Below, piece by piece: positions 17,103 to 26,254 of a stretch of 64,000 nucleotides of DNA (position 1 is the stretch's first letter; each line of letters opens with the position of its first letter). Under the pieces are notes generated by a model, which was not told the DNA's origin, did not search any database, and was given only the letters and a program-made list of their open reading frames with translations. The translations under genes were made by a program, and so were the position numbers. The stretch comes from G016756615 sp035556195. Its GTDB lineage: Bacteria; Pseudomonadota; Alphaproteobacteria; Rhizobiales; Rhizobiaceae. The stretch is taken from contig DATMFK010000017.1 in NCBI GenBank assembly GCA_035556195.1, positions 124,001 to 188,000 on the forward strand, written 5' to 3'.

Positions 17103-17408
17103 TCGGTTCCTCCCGGATTAGCGGCGACCCGAAGCCGGCCGATACTTTCCGGACCTCTTCGGACCATTCGCTGGAACCAACAGTCGCAAGATCGACGGTT
17201 GGCGCGCGACTGTGCGCCGCGCCATTAGCGCGAAAGCCAGGCCGCCCGATGGGCTGGGCCGGCGAGCAAGGCGCCGTGGATGTGCCGAGTATAGCGGCTG
17301 CATCGCAACCAAGCGAGGCCGGCTCGACCGAACCTTCTCCTGTAGATTTCCCCAGGGATCGCGGTCGCGCACATGGCTATTGAGGGCTGTGGCGCCTAGA
17401 TTAGGGTG
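17103..17408. other. 306-bp divergent intergenic region, no gene
   Basis: Separates the leftward transporter operon from the rightward HDAC-family gene. It must hold promoters for both, but no convincing -35/-10 pair was found. One CCAAC...GTTGG inverted repeat (near 17177-17202) was noted. No coding potential. Confidence 0.5.
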
Positions 17409-18335
17409 ATGACGACACGTCTCTACACTCATCCCGTCTTCCTCCAGCATATCGCCCCGCCCGGCCACCCGGAGCGGCCGGATCGGCTTCGGGCAATCGA
17501 CCGGGTGTTGGAAGACGAGGTTTTCCACCTGCTCGACCGTGTCGAGGCGCCGCTCGGCGACCCGGGAGCGCTGCTCTATGCCCATCCCGAAGACTTCGTC
17601 GAGCGCGTGCAGCTTGCGATTCCTCAGTCTGGCATCGCTCAAATCGACGCGGACACCTTTGTCAGCCCGCTGAGCTGGGAGGCTGCACTCACGGCCGTCG
17701 GCGCGGCGAACGCGGCCGTCGACGACGTCTTCGCGCGAACCGCCCACAACGTCTTCGTCGCGGCTCGCCCACCCGGCCATCACGCGGAACGGACGACGGC
17801 AATGGGCTTCTGCCTGTTCAACAATGCCGCGATCGCCGCGCGCCACGCTCAGAAGGCGCATGGGGCGGAACGGATCGCCATCGTCGATTGGGACGTCCAT
17901 CACGGCAACGGGACCCAGGACATCTTTTGGAACGACCCGTCGGTACTCTATTGCTCCACCCACCAGATGCCGCTGTTTCCCTTTACCGGCAGCAAGGATG
18001 AGACAGGAGCGGGCAACATCGTCAACGCGCCGCTCAGCCCGCGCACCGGCAGCGAGACGTTTCGAGATGCGATGCTGTCGCGCGTGCTGCCTGCCGTCGA
18101 CGCCTTCCGGCCGGACTTGATCATCATCTCCGCCGGCTTCGACGCGCATCACCGCGATCCCCTGGCCGAGATAAACCTGACAGAGGACGACTTCGACTGG
18201 GCGACTGCCCAGCTGATGGACCGTGCGCTGCGTTCCGCCGAGGGAAGACTGGTCAGTCTGCTCGAAGGCGGCTACGACCTGCACGGCCTGGCCTTCTCGG
18301 TCGCGGCCCATGTGAAGCGTTTGATGAGAGGATAA
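17409..18335 (+). CDS. Histone-deacetylase-family amidohydrolase (class II HDAC / acetylpolyamine amidohydrolase type)
   Basis: Zn-dependent deacylase of acetylated lysine, polyamines or similar amides; cytoplasmic, 308 residues. All active-site elements are present: RPPGHHAE with His124/His125, DWDVHHGNGTQ with Asp160, Asp162 and His164, SAGFDAHHRDPL with the metal Asp245, and the transition-state Tyr289 in EGGYD. Bacterial members range from acetylpolyamine hydrolases to protein deacetylases, so the substrate is open. The ATG at 17409 follows GTG by one codon. Eight bases separate it from xseB, a pairing common in Rhizobiales. Confidence 0.93.
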   Translation: MTTRLYTHPVFLQHIAPPGHPERPDRLRAIDRVLEDEVFHLLDRVEAPLGDPGALLYAHPEDFVERVQLAIPQSGIAQIDADTFVSPLSWEAALTAVGAANAAVDDVFARTAHNVFVAARPPGHHAERTTAMGFCLFNNAAIAARHAQKAHGAERIAIVDWDVHHGNGTQDIFWNDPSVLYCSTHQMPLFPFTGSKDETGAGNIVNAPLSPRTGSETFRDAMLSRVLPAVDAFRPDLIIISAGFDAHHRDPLAEINLTEDDFDWATAQLMDRALRSAEGRLVSLLEGGYDLHGLAFSVAAHVKRLMRG

Positions 18336-18343
18336 GGCCTGGC

Positions 18344-18595
18344 ATGGCTGATGAAACTAATGACGATATCAAGGCCATGAGCTTCGAGCAGGCGCTTGCC
18401 GCGCTGGAGCGCATCGTCGACGATCTCGAGAAGGGCGACGTCCCGCTGGACCAATCGATTCGCATCTATGAGCGCGGTGAGGCTCTCAAGGCGCATTGCG
18501 ACAGACTGCTGAAGGCGGCGGAAGACAAGGTCGAGAAGATACGCCTCGCTCGCGACGGAAGGGTGGCAGGGGTCGAGCCGCTCGACGGCGAATAA
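18344..18595 (+). CDS. xseB: Exodeoxyribonuclease VII small subunit
   Basis: 83 residues, the normal size. XseB binds several-fold to the XseA large subunit and is needed for degradation of single-stranded DNA to oligonucleotides during mismatch repair and recombination. The family core is clear: MSFEQALAALERIVDDLEKGDVPLDQSI, then YERGEALKAHCDRLL and a coiled-coil C-half. The partner xseA is not in this window, which is usual for these genomes. Probably co-transcribed with the preceding HDAC-family gene. Confidence 0.95.
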   Translation: MADETNDDIKAMSFEQALAALERIVDDLEKGDVPLDQSIRIYERGEALKAHCDRLLKAAEDKVEKIRLARDGRVAGVEPLDGE

Positions 18596-18629
18596 CGCCA
18601 TCGTTTATCCCGCTCATGAAACAGACCGT

Positions 18630-18651
18630 CACCGGCTTGCTCGGGCCGGTG
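18630..18651 (+). terminator. Hairpin after xseB
   Basis: CACCGGC, 8-nt loop, GCCGGTG: a 7-bp perfect stem 34 bases downstream of the xseB stop, without a clear T-run. Probable end of the HDAC-xseB message. Confidence 0.4.
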
Positions 18652-18692
18652 CGGTTGGAAAAGGCTCCGGGAAGGGTAAGCTATCCGTTCAC

Positions 18693-18710
18693 GACGCCGA
18701 TCCCGGCGTC
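18693..18710 (+). other. Leader hairpin upstream of the pirin gene
   Basis: GACGCCG, ATCC loop, CGGCGTC: a 7-bp stem with a 4-nt loop ending 24 bases before the pirin ATG. It could affect translation or mark a message end; nothing else identifies it. Confidence 0.3.
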
Positions 18711-18734
18711 GGCTCGTAGGAATGGAGCGATTCG

Positions 18735-19655
18735 ATGAGCTTTTTCCCTGGGAAGGACCCCTCGCCCGGCGATGCCTTCGCGTGCGACGCGATCGAACTG
18801 ATGGTCATCCCCAATGCGCGGGATATCGGTGGGTTCGAGGTCCGGCGCGCGCTCCCGACAGCACGGCGGCGGCTGGTCGGTCCCTTCATCTTCTTCGACC
18901 GAATGGGACCTGCGATCTTGAGGGCCGGCGAGGCTCTGGACGTCAGGCCCCACCCGCATATCGGCTTGTCGACGGTTACCTATCTCTTCGACGGCAAGAT
19001 CCGCCACCGCGATTCGCTGGGGACGGAAATGGTCATCGAACCGGGCGACATCAATCTGATGACGGCGGGCCGTGGCATCGTTCATTCCGAACGATCGCCG
19101 GAAGAGCTGCGGGGCAATCCGCTATCGATCTCCGGGCTGCAGACCTGGCTCGCCCTGCCTGACGCCAGCGAGGAAATGGCGCCGGCCTTCACGAACACGC
19201 CACGAGGGGACCTGCCGGCCTTCTCCGATGGAGGGGTGACCGGACGCCTGGTGATCGGCGAGTTCCAGGGGCTGCGCTCGCCGGTGCGGGCGTTCTCGGA
19301 CACTCTATACGCCGACATCAGCCTCGATGCCGGCGCAAGCGTGGAGATACCCGCTGACGCCGAGGAACGCGCCATCTATGTTCTCGCTGGAGAAGTGACG
19401 ATCGCGGGCGATACGTTTCCATCCGACAGGCTTCTCGTCTTCCGTCCCAGCGATATCATCACCGTCTCCTCGGAAAAAGGGGCGCATTTCATGCTGTTCG
19501 GGGGAGCCTCGCTGGGCTCGAAGCGTTACATCTGGTGGAATTTCGTTTCATCCTCCAAAGAGCGCATCGAGCAGGCAAAGGAAGAATGGCGAACCGGCCG
19601 ATTCGATATCGTTCCGGGTGACGAGGAGGAATTCATACCGTTGCCGGAAAATTAA
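18735..19655 (+). CDS. Pirin-family bicupin protein
   Basis: 306-residue protein with two cupin barrels. The N-cupin carries the Fe ligands: HPHIGLSTVTYLFDG (two His), IRHRDSLG and the following DINLMTAGRGIVHSE with His and Glu. The C-cupin begins near 190 and ends with the FGGASLGSKRYIWWNFVSS block. Pirins include quercetin dioxygenases and redox-sensing co-regulators, so function here is uncertain. AATGGA precedes the ATG at 18735. It stands alone between xseB and dxs, with hairpins on both sides. Confidence 0.9.
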   Translation: MSFFPGKDPSPGDAFACDAIELMVIPNARDIGGFEVRRALPTARRRLVGPFIFFDRMGPAILRAGEALDVRPHPHIGLSTVTYLFDGKIRHRDSLGTEMVIEPGDINLMTAGRGIVHSERSPEELRGNPLSISGLQTWLALPDASEEMAPAFTNTPRGDLPAFSDGGVTGRLVIGEFQGLRSPVRAFSDTLYADISLDAGASVEIPADAEERAIYVLAGEVTIAGDTFPSDRLLVFRPSDIITVSSEKGAHFMLFGGASLGSKRYIWWNFVSSSKERIEQAKEEWRTGRFDIVPGDEEEFIPLPEN

Positions 19656-19737
19656 TGCGCGTCATTGCCGCGCATTTACTTTGCCGGTCCAACGGCTTAT
19701 TTCCCGAAGAGTTTGTCGGACAAACAGGCTTTTTCGC

Positions 19738-21651
19738 GTGAACAATCCCCTCGTAACGCCGCTTCTGGACAAGGTGCGCATTCCGGCCGACTTGCGGCGG
19801 ATTCCGGAAAGCGATCTCCCGCAGCTTGCGGCCGAACTGCGCGCGGAGCTGATCGACGCGGTGTCGCAGACCGGCGGTCATCTCGGCGCCGGCCTCGGGG
19901 TGGTGGAGCTGACCGTGGCGCTCCATTATGTGTTCAACACGCCTGAGGACCGCCTTATCTGGGACGTTGGGCACCAGGCCTATCCGCACAAGATCCTCAC
20001 CGGCCGCCGCGAACGTATCCGGACGCTTCGCCAGGAAGGCGGGTTGTCGGGCTTCACCAAGCGCGCCGAGAGCGAATACGATCCCTTTGGCGCTGCGCAC
20101 TCCTCGACCTCGATCTCCGCCGGCCTCGGCATGGCCGTCGCCCGCGATCTTTCGGGAGGGAGGAACAATGTGATCGCCGTCATCGGGGATGGCGCGATGT
20201 CGGCCGGCATGGCCTATGAGGCAATGAACAATGCCGGCGCGCTCGATGCACGGCTGATCGTCATCCTCAACGACAACGATATGTCGATCGCGCCGCCAAC
20301 CGGGGCGATGAGTGCCTATCTTGCGCGTCTCGGCTCCGGCAGGGCCTATCTTGGTCTGCGCGATGTCGGCAAGAAGCTGACATCCTACCTGGGCAAGCGG
20401 GCGGACCGGGCGATCACCCGCGCCGTCGAGCATGCCAGGGGCTATGTCACGGGCGGCACGCTCTTCGAGGAGATGGGTTTCTATCACATCGGCCCGATCG
20501 ACGGTCACAACCTCGAGCACCTTATCCCTGTGCTCAGGAATGTCCGCGACAACAGCGACGGCCCTGTCCTGATCCACGTCGTGACGCAGAAGGGCAAAGG
20601 CTATGCGCCGGCGGAAGCCGCGAGCGACAAATATCACGGCGTCAACAAGTTTGATGTCATCACCGGCGCACAGGCAAAGGCCCCGGCAAACTCTCCCGCC
20701 TATACGAAGGTGTTCGCCGAAAGCCTGATCCAGGAGGCGCGCGAGGATGACCGCATCGTCGCAATCACGGCCGCGATGCCTTCCGGCACGGGACTTGACC
20801 TCTTCGGCGAGGCGTTTCCGTCGCGAACCTTCGACGTCGGCATTGCCGAACAGCATGCCATCACTTTCGCTGCAGGTCTGGCAACCGAAGGGCTGAAGCC
20901 GTTTGCCGCGATCTACTCGACATTCCTGCAGCGCGCTTACGACCAGGTCGTTCACGACGTAGCCATCCAAAAGCTGCCCGTACGGTTTCCTATCGATCGC
21001 GCCGGCTTCGTCGGTGCGGACGGCCCGACCCATTGCGGTGCTTTCGACACCACCTATCTTGCGTCGCTGCCGGGCTTTGTCGTCATGGCCGCGGCGGATG
21101 AAGCCGAGCTTCGCCACATGGTGCGCACGGCCGCGGCCTATGACGATGGGCCCATCTCCTTCCGCTATCCCCGCGGCAATGGGGTGGGGGTGGAGATGCC
21201 GGAACGCGGTTCCTTGCTCGATATCGGCAAAGGGCGGGTGGTCAAGGAAGGCACCAAGATTGCGCTGCTTTCCTTCGGAACCCGCTTGCAGGAATGCCTG
21301 GCGGCGGCCGAGGAACTCGACGCCGCGGGGTTGTCGACGACGGTGGCCGACGCTCGCTTCGCCAAGCCGCTCGACGAGGACATGATCCGTCGGCTTGCGC
21401 GCTCGCATGAGGTGCTCGTGACCGTCGAGGAAGGCGCCGTCGGCGGCTTCGCCAGCCATGTGCTGCACTTCCTTGCAAGGGAAGGTCTGCTGGACCAGGG
21501 GCTGAAGGTTCGGCCGCTGGTCCTTCCTGACGAATTCACGGATCACGGCAAGCCCGAGAAAATGTATGCCGACGCCGGGCTCGACAGCGCCGGCATCGTG
21601 CGCACCGTGTTCGCCGCGCTTGGCGGCATGGTTCAGGCCGTGCGGGCCTGA
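19738..21651 (+). CDS. dxs: 1-deoxy-D-xylulose-5-phosphate synthase
   Basis: Thiamine-diphosphate enzyme condensing pyruvate and glyceraldehyde-3-phosphate to DXP, the entry to MEP isoprenoid and thiamine/pyridoxal synthesis. 637 residues with a GTG start at 19738; the frame is open back to 19618 but that stretch overlaps pirin and lacks homology. Seen: GGHLGAGLGVVELT with the conserved His, VGHQAYPHKILTGR, the ThDP motif GDGAMSAGMAYEAMNN, catalytic Glu in DVGIAEQHA, and the C-domain PLVLPDEFTDHG. No good ribosome site precedes the GTG. It is followed 121 nt later by tlyA, a common neighbour in this group. Another MEP enzyme, ispH, is at 50832. Confidence 0.96.
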   Translation: MNNPLVTPLLDKVRIPADLRRIPESDLPQLAAELRAELIDAVSQTGGHLGAGLGVVELTVALHYVFNTPEDRLIWDVGHQAYPHKILTGRRERIRTLRQEGGLSGFTKRAESEYDPFGAAHSSTSISAGLGMAVARDLSGGRNNVIAVIGDGAMSAGMAYEAMNNAGALDARLIVILNDNDMSIAPPTGAMSAYLARLGSGRAYLGLRDVGKKLTSYLGKRADRAITRAVEHARGYVTGGTLFEEMGFYHIGPIDGHNLEHLIPVLRNVRDNSDGPVLIHVVTQKGKGYAPAEAASDKYHGVNKFDVITGAQAKAPANSPAYTKVFAESLIQEAREDDRIVAITAAMPSGTGLDLFGEAFPSRTFDVGIAEQHAITFAAGLATEGLKPFAAIYSTFLQRAYDQVVHDVAIQKLPVRFPIDRAGFVGADGPTHCGAFDTTYLASLPGFVVMAAADEAELRHMVRTAAAYDDGPISFRYPRGNGVGVEMPERGSLLDIGKGRVVKEGTKIALLSFGTRLQECLAAAEELDAAGLSTTVADARFAKPLDEDMIRRLARSHEVLVTVEEGAVGGFASHVLHFLAREGLLDQGLKVRPLVLPDEFTDHGKPEKMYADAGLDSAGIVRTVFAALGGMVQAVRA

Positions 21652-21772
21652 CCCGCTCCGATCCTGGAGTGCCCCAGCCGGCGCCAATGCCGACATCGTT
21701 TGACGGCGAGCCACGGCCCGAAGCATGAGCGACCGGGGAGCGCTGCCTACACTCACGCGCCAAGGAGAGCGC

Positions 21773-22531
21773 ATGAAGAGCGATCAGAAAAGCCGCATGC
21801 GCCTCGACGAGGCGCTCGTCCAGCGCGGCATCTTTGGAACACGATCACGGGCTCGCGACGCGATCGAGCGCGGCACGGTGCGGGTAGGAGGCGTGCTCGC
21901 GGTCAAGCCTGGCGCCGGCATCACGCAAGACGCGGCCATCACCGTCGAAGATCCGGCACGCGGCTATGTCTCGCGCGCCGCGCTCAAGCTCATTGCCGGC
22001 CTCGATCGCTTCGGGCTCGACCCTCACGGTCGGCAGGCGCTCGACATTGGCGCTTCGACAGGCGGCTTCACCCAGGTCCTGCTGGAGCGTGGCGCCCGGC
22101 ACGTCATTGCCGTCGATGTCGGTCATGGCCAGATGGATGCCTCGCTTCGCGCCCATCCCCGTGTCACCTGTCTCGAAGGCCTGAATGCCCGCGAGCTTGG
22201 CGGTGCGCATCTCGAGGGCATCGCTCCGGATTTCATTGTGTCCGATGTGAGCTTCATTTCTCTAAGGCTGGCGCTGCCGCCGGCGCTGGACCTCGCCTCG
22301 CAGGGCGCCAGGGGCGTTTTCCTGGTGAAGCCGCAATTCGAGGCCGGGCGCGATGCCATCGGCAAAGGCGGTTTGTTGCGCGATCCCGATGAAGGAGCCC
22401 GTGTGGCCGAGCGGCTGCGCGACTGGCTCGACGGGGTCCCGGGCTGGCGCAGCATCGGGCTCTGTCAGTCTCCGATAGAGGGCGGCGACGGCAACCGCGA
22501 ATTCCTGCTGACAGGGGTCAAGGATCGATGA
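21773..22531 (+). CDS. tlyA: TlyA-family rRNA (cytidine-2'-O) methyltransferase
   Basis: 252 residues: an S4 RNA-binding domain (about 7-65, MRLDEALVQRGIFGTRSRARDAI) and a FtsJ-like SAM methyltransferase (about 68-245) with motif I LDIGASTGGFTQ and the DVSFISLRLALPP block. Known TlyA proteins 2'-O-methylate 16S and 23S rRNA and affect capreomycin sensitivity; some are described as hemolysins. The ATG at 21773 was chosen for AGGAGA 5 nt upstream; an ATG at 21725 is possible. The stop overlaps the next methyltransferase start by 4 nt (ATGA), so the two RNA-modification genes form one unit. Confidence 0.92.
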   Translation: MKSDQKSRMRLDEALVQRGIFGTRSRARDAIERGTVRVGGVLAVKPGAGITQDAAITVEDPARGYVSRAALKLIAGLDRFGLDPHGRQALDIGASTGGFTQVLLERGARHVIAVDVGHGQMDASLRAHPRVTCLEGLNARELGGAHLEGIAPDFIVSDVSFISLRLALPPALDLASQGARGVFLVKPQFEAGRDAIGKGGLLRDPDEGARVAERLRDWLDGVPGWRSIGLCQSPIEGGDGNREFLLTGVKDR

Positions 22532-23769
22532 GCGTCCGTTTTGTCGTTGACAGGCTTGGCTCGCAGGGCGACGGCGTCGCCGATACGGCGTCGGGACCCG
22601 TCTTCATTCCCTTCACCTTGCCCGGGGAAACGGTAACGGCTGCACGCGACAAGGACCGCGCGGCCTTGATCTCCGTCCTGGAAGCATCTCCGCTTCGCGT
22701 TGAGCCGCCCTGCCGGCACTTCACCGAATGCGGCGGCTGCGCATTGCAGCATCTCGAGCCCGAGGCATATCGGGATTGGAAGCGCGTCAAGGTGGTTCAG
22801 GCCTTGAAGAGCAAGGGCATCGACACGTCCGTTGCCGCGACGGTGCCCTGCGCGCCGTCGTCGCGACGACGTGTCGTCTTTTCGGCGCGCCGGACGGAAG
22901 CCGGCATGCTGCTCGGCTACAATCGCGCCCTTTCCCACACGATCGTCGACATCGTCGAATGTCCGATCGCCGAGCCCCCAATCGTCGAAGCCCTGCCACG
23001 TCTGAAGGAGCTTTCGGCTCTTGTCTGCGGCACCGGCGCTCCGTTCCATCTGACCGTGACACATACGGCTTCCGGGCTGGATGTCGCGGCTGAAGGTGCG
23101 GGCAAGCTCTCCGATCCGGCTCGGAGAGCGGCGACGGACTTCGTGATCAGAAGCAACATTGCGCGGCTGTCGGTCGATGGCGAGATTGTCGTGGAGCCGC
23201 TGAAGCCGGTCGTCATGTTCGGCACCGCGGCCGTAACGCCGCCGCCGGGCGCCTTCCTCCAGGCCGTTGCGGGAGCGGAGGCAACCATGGCGGAGCTGAC
23301 TTCGGCTCACCTGCGCAAGGCGAGGCGGATCGCCGATCTCTTTGCCGGGGCGGGTGCTTTTGCCCTGCGGCTCGCAACAGGGGCCGAGGTCCATGCTGTG
23401 GAGGCGGACGCGGCCGCCCTTGCCGCTCTCGACCGTGGCTTTCGTTTCGCAAGCGGCTTGAAGCGGGTGACCAGTGAGAGGCGGGACCTGTTTCGTCGTC
23501 CGCTTACGTTCAAGGAGCTCAATGCCTTCGATGGCGTTGTCTTCGATCCGCCTCGCGCCGGTGCCGAGGATCAATCGAAACAGATCGCCCGGTCCGACGT
23601 GCCGCTGGTCGTGGCCGTTTCCTGCAATCCGACGACTCTCGCGCGCGATCTGCGGATCCTCCTTGATGGCGGCTATTCCCTCAAAAGCGTAACCCCGGTC
23701 GACCAGTTTCTCTGGTCGCCCCATGTGGAGGCGGTGGCGCTCCTCGAGAAGCCGCGGAAAAGACGATAG
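22528..23769 (+). CDS. TrmA/RlmD-family 23S rRNA (uracil-5-)-methyltransferase
   Basis: SAM-dependent m5U methyltransferase, 413 residues. A [4Fe-4S] site is visible as CRHFTECGGC plus a later Cys in VDIVECPI. SAM motif I is LFAGAGAFALRLA, the VFDPPRAGA block binds substrate, and the catalytic Cys is in SCNPTTLARDL. A short N-terminal TRAM-like region is present. Fe-S members include RlmD (m5U1939) and RlmCD-like enzymes; which rRNA uridine is modified cannot be told. The ATGA overlap with tlyA shows coupling. Confidence 0.92.
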   Translation: MSVRFVVDRLGSQGDGVADTASGPVFIPFTLPGETVTAARDKDRAALISVLEASPLRVEPPCRHFTECGGCALQHLEPEAYRDWKRVKVVQALKSKGIDTSVAATVPCAPSSRRRVVFSARRTEAGMLLGYNRALSHTIVDIVECPIAEPPIVEALPRLKELSALVCGTGAPFHLTVTHTASGLDVAAEGAGKLSDPARRAATDFVIRSNIARLSVDGEIVVEPLKPVVMFGTAAVTPPPGAFLQAVAGAEATMAELTSAHLRKARRIADLFAGAGAFALRLATGAEVHAVEADAAALAALDRGFRFASGLKRVTSERRDLFRRPLTFKELNAFDGVVFDPPRAGAEDQSKQIARSDVPLVVAVSCNPTTLARDLRILLDGGYSLKSVTPVDQFLWSPHVEAVALLEKPRKRR

Positions 23770-23913
23770 CGTCTGTCGGGCCATAGCGATCGATCGCGGT
23801 GAGGGAGGGCCTCCGACGCCTAGGGACGAGTCGAGACCGGCATCCGCATGGACTTGGCCGCAGCTCGGGCCAGCACGGCAGGACTGCAAGGTTGATTATC
23901 TGGATCGAATTGT

Positions 23914-23930
23914 GCATGCAACATGTATGC
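23914..23930. promoter_or_regulatory. Candidate operator upstream of the pyrroline-carboxylate reductase-like gene
   Basis: Imperfect 17-bp dyad GCATGCAACATGTATGC, 47 bases before the gene start. It shares the CATGTAT core with the palindrome at 26126 and the GTATGCA half-site with 27155, so one GntR protein may control all three promoters. Confidence 0.4.
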
Positions 23931-23977
23931 AAGACCGGCGCTTTGGTCGGTCACCTGTTGCATGAAAGGATTTGACA

Positions 23978-25009
23978 ATGAGCGATGCCATCTTGGTCTC
24001 GGCAAAGGATCTCTTCGAGCTTGTGAAGGACATCTTTCAGAATGCCGGGTTCAGCGCCGACCATTCGGAAGCTGTCGCGCGCACGATCGTTGCCGGGGAG
24101 CGGGACGGCTGCAAATCCCACGGCGTGTACCGTGTCGAGGGCTGCCTGAGGACGCTCAAGCTCGGCAAGGTGGTTCCCGATGCCGTGCCGAATGTGACCA
24201 CCGACGAAAGCGCGATCATCCGAGTGGACGCGAGGGGTGGTTTTGCCAATCTGGCATTTGAAAGAGGCATTCCGTCGCTTGTCGAGCGAGCTCGCAAGCT
24301 TGGTCTGTCCGCCTTGGTCATCAACGACTGCACCCACTTCGCCGCTCTCTGGCCCGAAGTCGAGGCGCTGGCCGATCAAGGTCTTGCGTCGATTGCCATG
24401 TGCCCAAGCTATGCGACGGTTGCTCCCGCTGGCGGAACGAAACCGCTCCTTGGGACAAACCCCTTTGCATTCGGTTGGCCTCGCCCAGGCGAACACCCTT
24501 ACGTCTTCGATTTCGCCACCAGCGTTGCCGCTCGCGGTGAGCTCGAACTCCATCGACGCGCCGGCAAATCCCTGCCCGAGGGATGGGCTGTCGATGGCGA
24601 CGGCAACCCGACGACTGATCCCGAATCGGCGCTGGCGGGGGCGATGATGCCTTTCGGCGGACATAAGGGGTCGGCGATCTCGACGATGATCGAGCTGCTC
24701 GCGGGGGCGATGATCGGGGACTTCACCAGCCTCGAAGCTCTCGATTTCCTGGGCACGACCACCATTGCTCCGCGCCACGGCGAACTGATCATCGCTTTCG
24801 ATCCCGGGCGCATGGCCGGTGGGCGGCTCGACCCGGTCAAGCACGGCGAGGCTCTGCTCGAGGCGATCGTGGGACAAGGTGCGCGGCTTCCGTCGCAACG
24901 CCGCTTTGCGGCGCGCCGTCTTTCGATCGAGAAGGGGATAGCACTGACCGGCGCCGAATTGGCGCAACTCGAGTTGCTGCGCAGCAAGGGGCTCGACGCG
25001 ATCGCCTGA
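23978..25009 (+). CDS. Ldh-family (MDH2-type) oxidoreductase, probable delta1-pyrroline-2-carboxylate reductase
   Basis: NAD(P)-dependent reductase of the malate/L-lactate dehydrogenase-like fold, 343 residues. Blocks typical of the DpkA/HypS group are SHGVYRVEGCLRTLKLGKV, GFANLAFERGIP, NDCTHFAALWPEVE, LLGTNPFAFGWPRP and PFGGHKGSAISTMIELL. Such enzymes reduce delta1-pyrroline-2-carboxylate to L-proline or delta1-piperideine-2-carboxylate to pipecolate. The ATG at 23978 follows AAAGGA; a TTG two codons earlier is unlikely. The adjacent HypD-like deaminase supports a role in hydroxyproline or D-proline breakdown. General family is secure; substrate is inference from context. Confidence 0.82.
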   Translation: MSDAILVSAKDLFELVKDIFQNAGFSADHSEAVARTIVAGERDGCKSHGVYRVEGCLRTLKLGKVVPDAVPNVTTDESAIIRVDARGGFANLAFERGIPSLVERARKLGLSALVINDCTHFAALWPEVEALADQGLASIAMCPSYATVAPAGGTKPLLGTNPFAFGWPRPGEHPYVFDFATSVAARGELELHRRAGKSLPEGWAVDGDGNPTTDPESALAGAMMPFGGHKGSAISTMIELLAGAMIGDFTSLEALDFLGTTTIAPRHGELIIAFDPGRMAGGRLDPVKHGEALLEAIVGQGARLPSQRRFAARRLSIEKGIALTGAELAQLELLRSKGLDAIA

Positions 25010-25043
25010 GCGGCCGCGCCGGCGTTCAAATCGAGAAGAAAGA

Positions 25044-25070
25044 ACCCCGCCTGGTGTTGCCTGGCGGGGT
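25044..25070 (-). terminator. Intrinsic terminator between convergent genes
   Basis: ACCCCGCC, 11-nt loop, GGCGGGGT: an 8-bp GC-rich stem. On the minus strand it is followed by TTCTTTCTTCT, so it terminates the leftward hypD-like gene (stop at 25089) and may also stop the rightward gene. Confidence 0.75.
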
Positions 25071-25088
25071 GCTTGTCGTCCTCCACAG

Positions 25089-26051
25089 CTAGGCGGCGTA
25101 TTTTGCGACCGCGCCGCTCTGCTTGCTCCAGTCTGCGTACCAGGTCTGGAACAGCTTGAGCTGCGTTTCACAATAGCCTCGCTGGCTGTCGGACAGCTTG
25201 TCAGTCTCGTTGAAATGCAATTCGTATTCAGGATTGCCGGTGACGACCATCATGTGTTTGTAAAACAGCACGAGGTCCGGGCCCTCGTCGAAGGAGGAAA
25301 GAACGCCCAAGGCGGCTTCCAGTTCGAGTGCTCGCGCACGGGCTTCTGCATCGCCTGCCGCAGCAGCTTTCGACAGCGCAACGAGATGCAGGACTTCCCT
25401 GGGCAGAACATTGCCGATGCCGGTGATCGAACCGGTGGCGCCGCAATTGACAAAGCCGTGGAAGACGCACGTATCCACGCCGACCATGAGCGTGACATTG
25501 TCGTCCGCGCTCGTGATGTTCTCTGCCGCATAGCGCATGGCTTCAACGCCGCCGAACTCTTTGAAGCCGATGAGATTCGGGTGTTCCGCGCGCAATGCGA
25601 AGAAGAGATCGGCGCGGGTGGCAAAGCCGTAGTAGGGGCTATTGTAGATGACAGCCGGCAGATCCGGCGCCGCCGCCAGAATTGCCTTGAAATGAGACCT
25701 CTGGGCGCTGATGGACGAGCCGCGCGACAGGACACGAGGGATCACCATCAGGCCTTTCGCTCCTACCTTTTGGGCATGGGCGGCATGGGCCACAGCCGTT
25801 GCCGTATTCACGGCGCCCGTGCCCACCACGACAGGAACACCGGCTTTGGCCAAGGCTTCAACACCAGCCATGCGTTGCGCGTCGGTCAGGAGCGGCCAAT
25901 CTCCCATCGAGCCGCAATAGACGACGGCTGACATGCCTCGATCGATCAGTTCCTTGCCCTTGCGCACCAAGGCGTCGATGTCGGGAGTACGGTCGGGCGT
26001 GCACGGTGTCATGAGTGCCGGGATGCATCCCGAAAAGATGTCTGATTTCAT
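25089..26051 (-). CDS. DapA-superfamily protein, probable delta1-pyrroline-4-hydroxy-2-carboxylate deaminase (HypD)
   Basis: 320-residue class I aldolase-fold enzyme. HypD converts delta1-pyrroline-4-hydroxy-2-carboxylate to 2-oxoglutarate semialdehyde plus ammonia. Schiff-base Lys164 (LIGFKEFGG) and the Tyr pair in NSPYYGFATRADLF are present. The DapA GTTGE loop is replaced by CGSMGDWPLLTD, a feature of the HypD group. It closely matches my recollection of the S. meliloti hydroxyproline enzyme. AAGGA lies 7 nt before the ATG at 26051; the frame continues to a TTG at 26075. It diverges from the GntR gene over about 200 bases. The epimerase (HypRE) and oxidase (HypO/HypX) steps are not in the window. 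Confidence 0.82.
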   Translation of the reverse strand: MKSDIFSGCIPALMTPCTPDRTPDIDALVRKGKELIDRGMSAVVYCGSMGDWPLLTDAQRMAGVEALAKAGVPVVVGTGAVNTATAVAHAAHAQKVGAKGLMVIPRVLSRGSSISAQRSHFKAILAAAPDLPAVIYNSPYYGFATRADLFFALRAEHPNLIGFKEFGGVEAMRYAAENITSADDNVTLMVGVDTCVFHGFVNCGATGSITGIGNVLPREVLHLVALSKAAAAGDAEARARALELEAALGVLSSFDEGPDLVLFYKHMMVVTGNPEYELHFNETDKLSDSQRGYCETQLKLFQTWYADWSKQSGAVAKYAA

Positions 26052-26125
26052 GAGTTTATCCTTGAGCGCTTGCAAATCGACCTGAGGCTACGATCGTCTC
26101 GGAGAGCGGTATGCTCCACAGCAAT

Positions 26126-26138
26126 ATACATCATGTAT
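26126..26138. promoter_or_regulatory. Candidate GntR operator in the hypD-gntR divergent promoter
   Basis: Perfect 13-bp palindrome ATACAT-C-ATGTAT in an AT-rich stretch between the divergent deaminase and regulator genes. Form and place suit a GntR/FCD dimer controlling both directions. Confidence 0.5.
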
Positions 26139-26254
26139 TTTTTATGTCGACAGAAATTCTGATTGCACATAGAATGTAATCGCCATCAAGAACCAAGGGT
26201 GGGAAGGGCTCCTTCCGTCCGGCCTTTTCAGTCGTCCCCTATTTCGAGGCTGCA

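Noticed and set aside
19711..19734. GTTTG-TCGGA-CAAAC followed by GGCTTTTT as a terminator between pirin and dxs
   Set aside because: The stem is only 5 bp and AT-rich and lies just before the dxs start; too weak to list.
19633..21774. 713-codon open frame on the minus strand opposite dxs
   Set aside because: It lies antisense to a clear dxs gene with full family motifs, has no recognisable domain and is typical of long antisense frames in GC-rich DNA.
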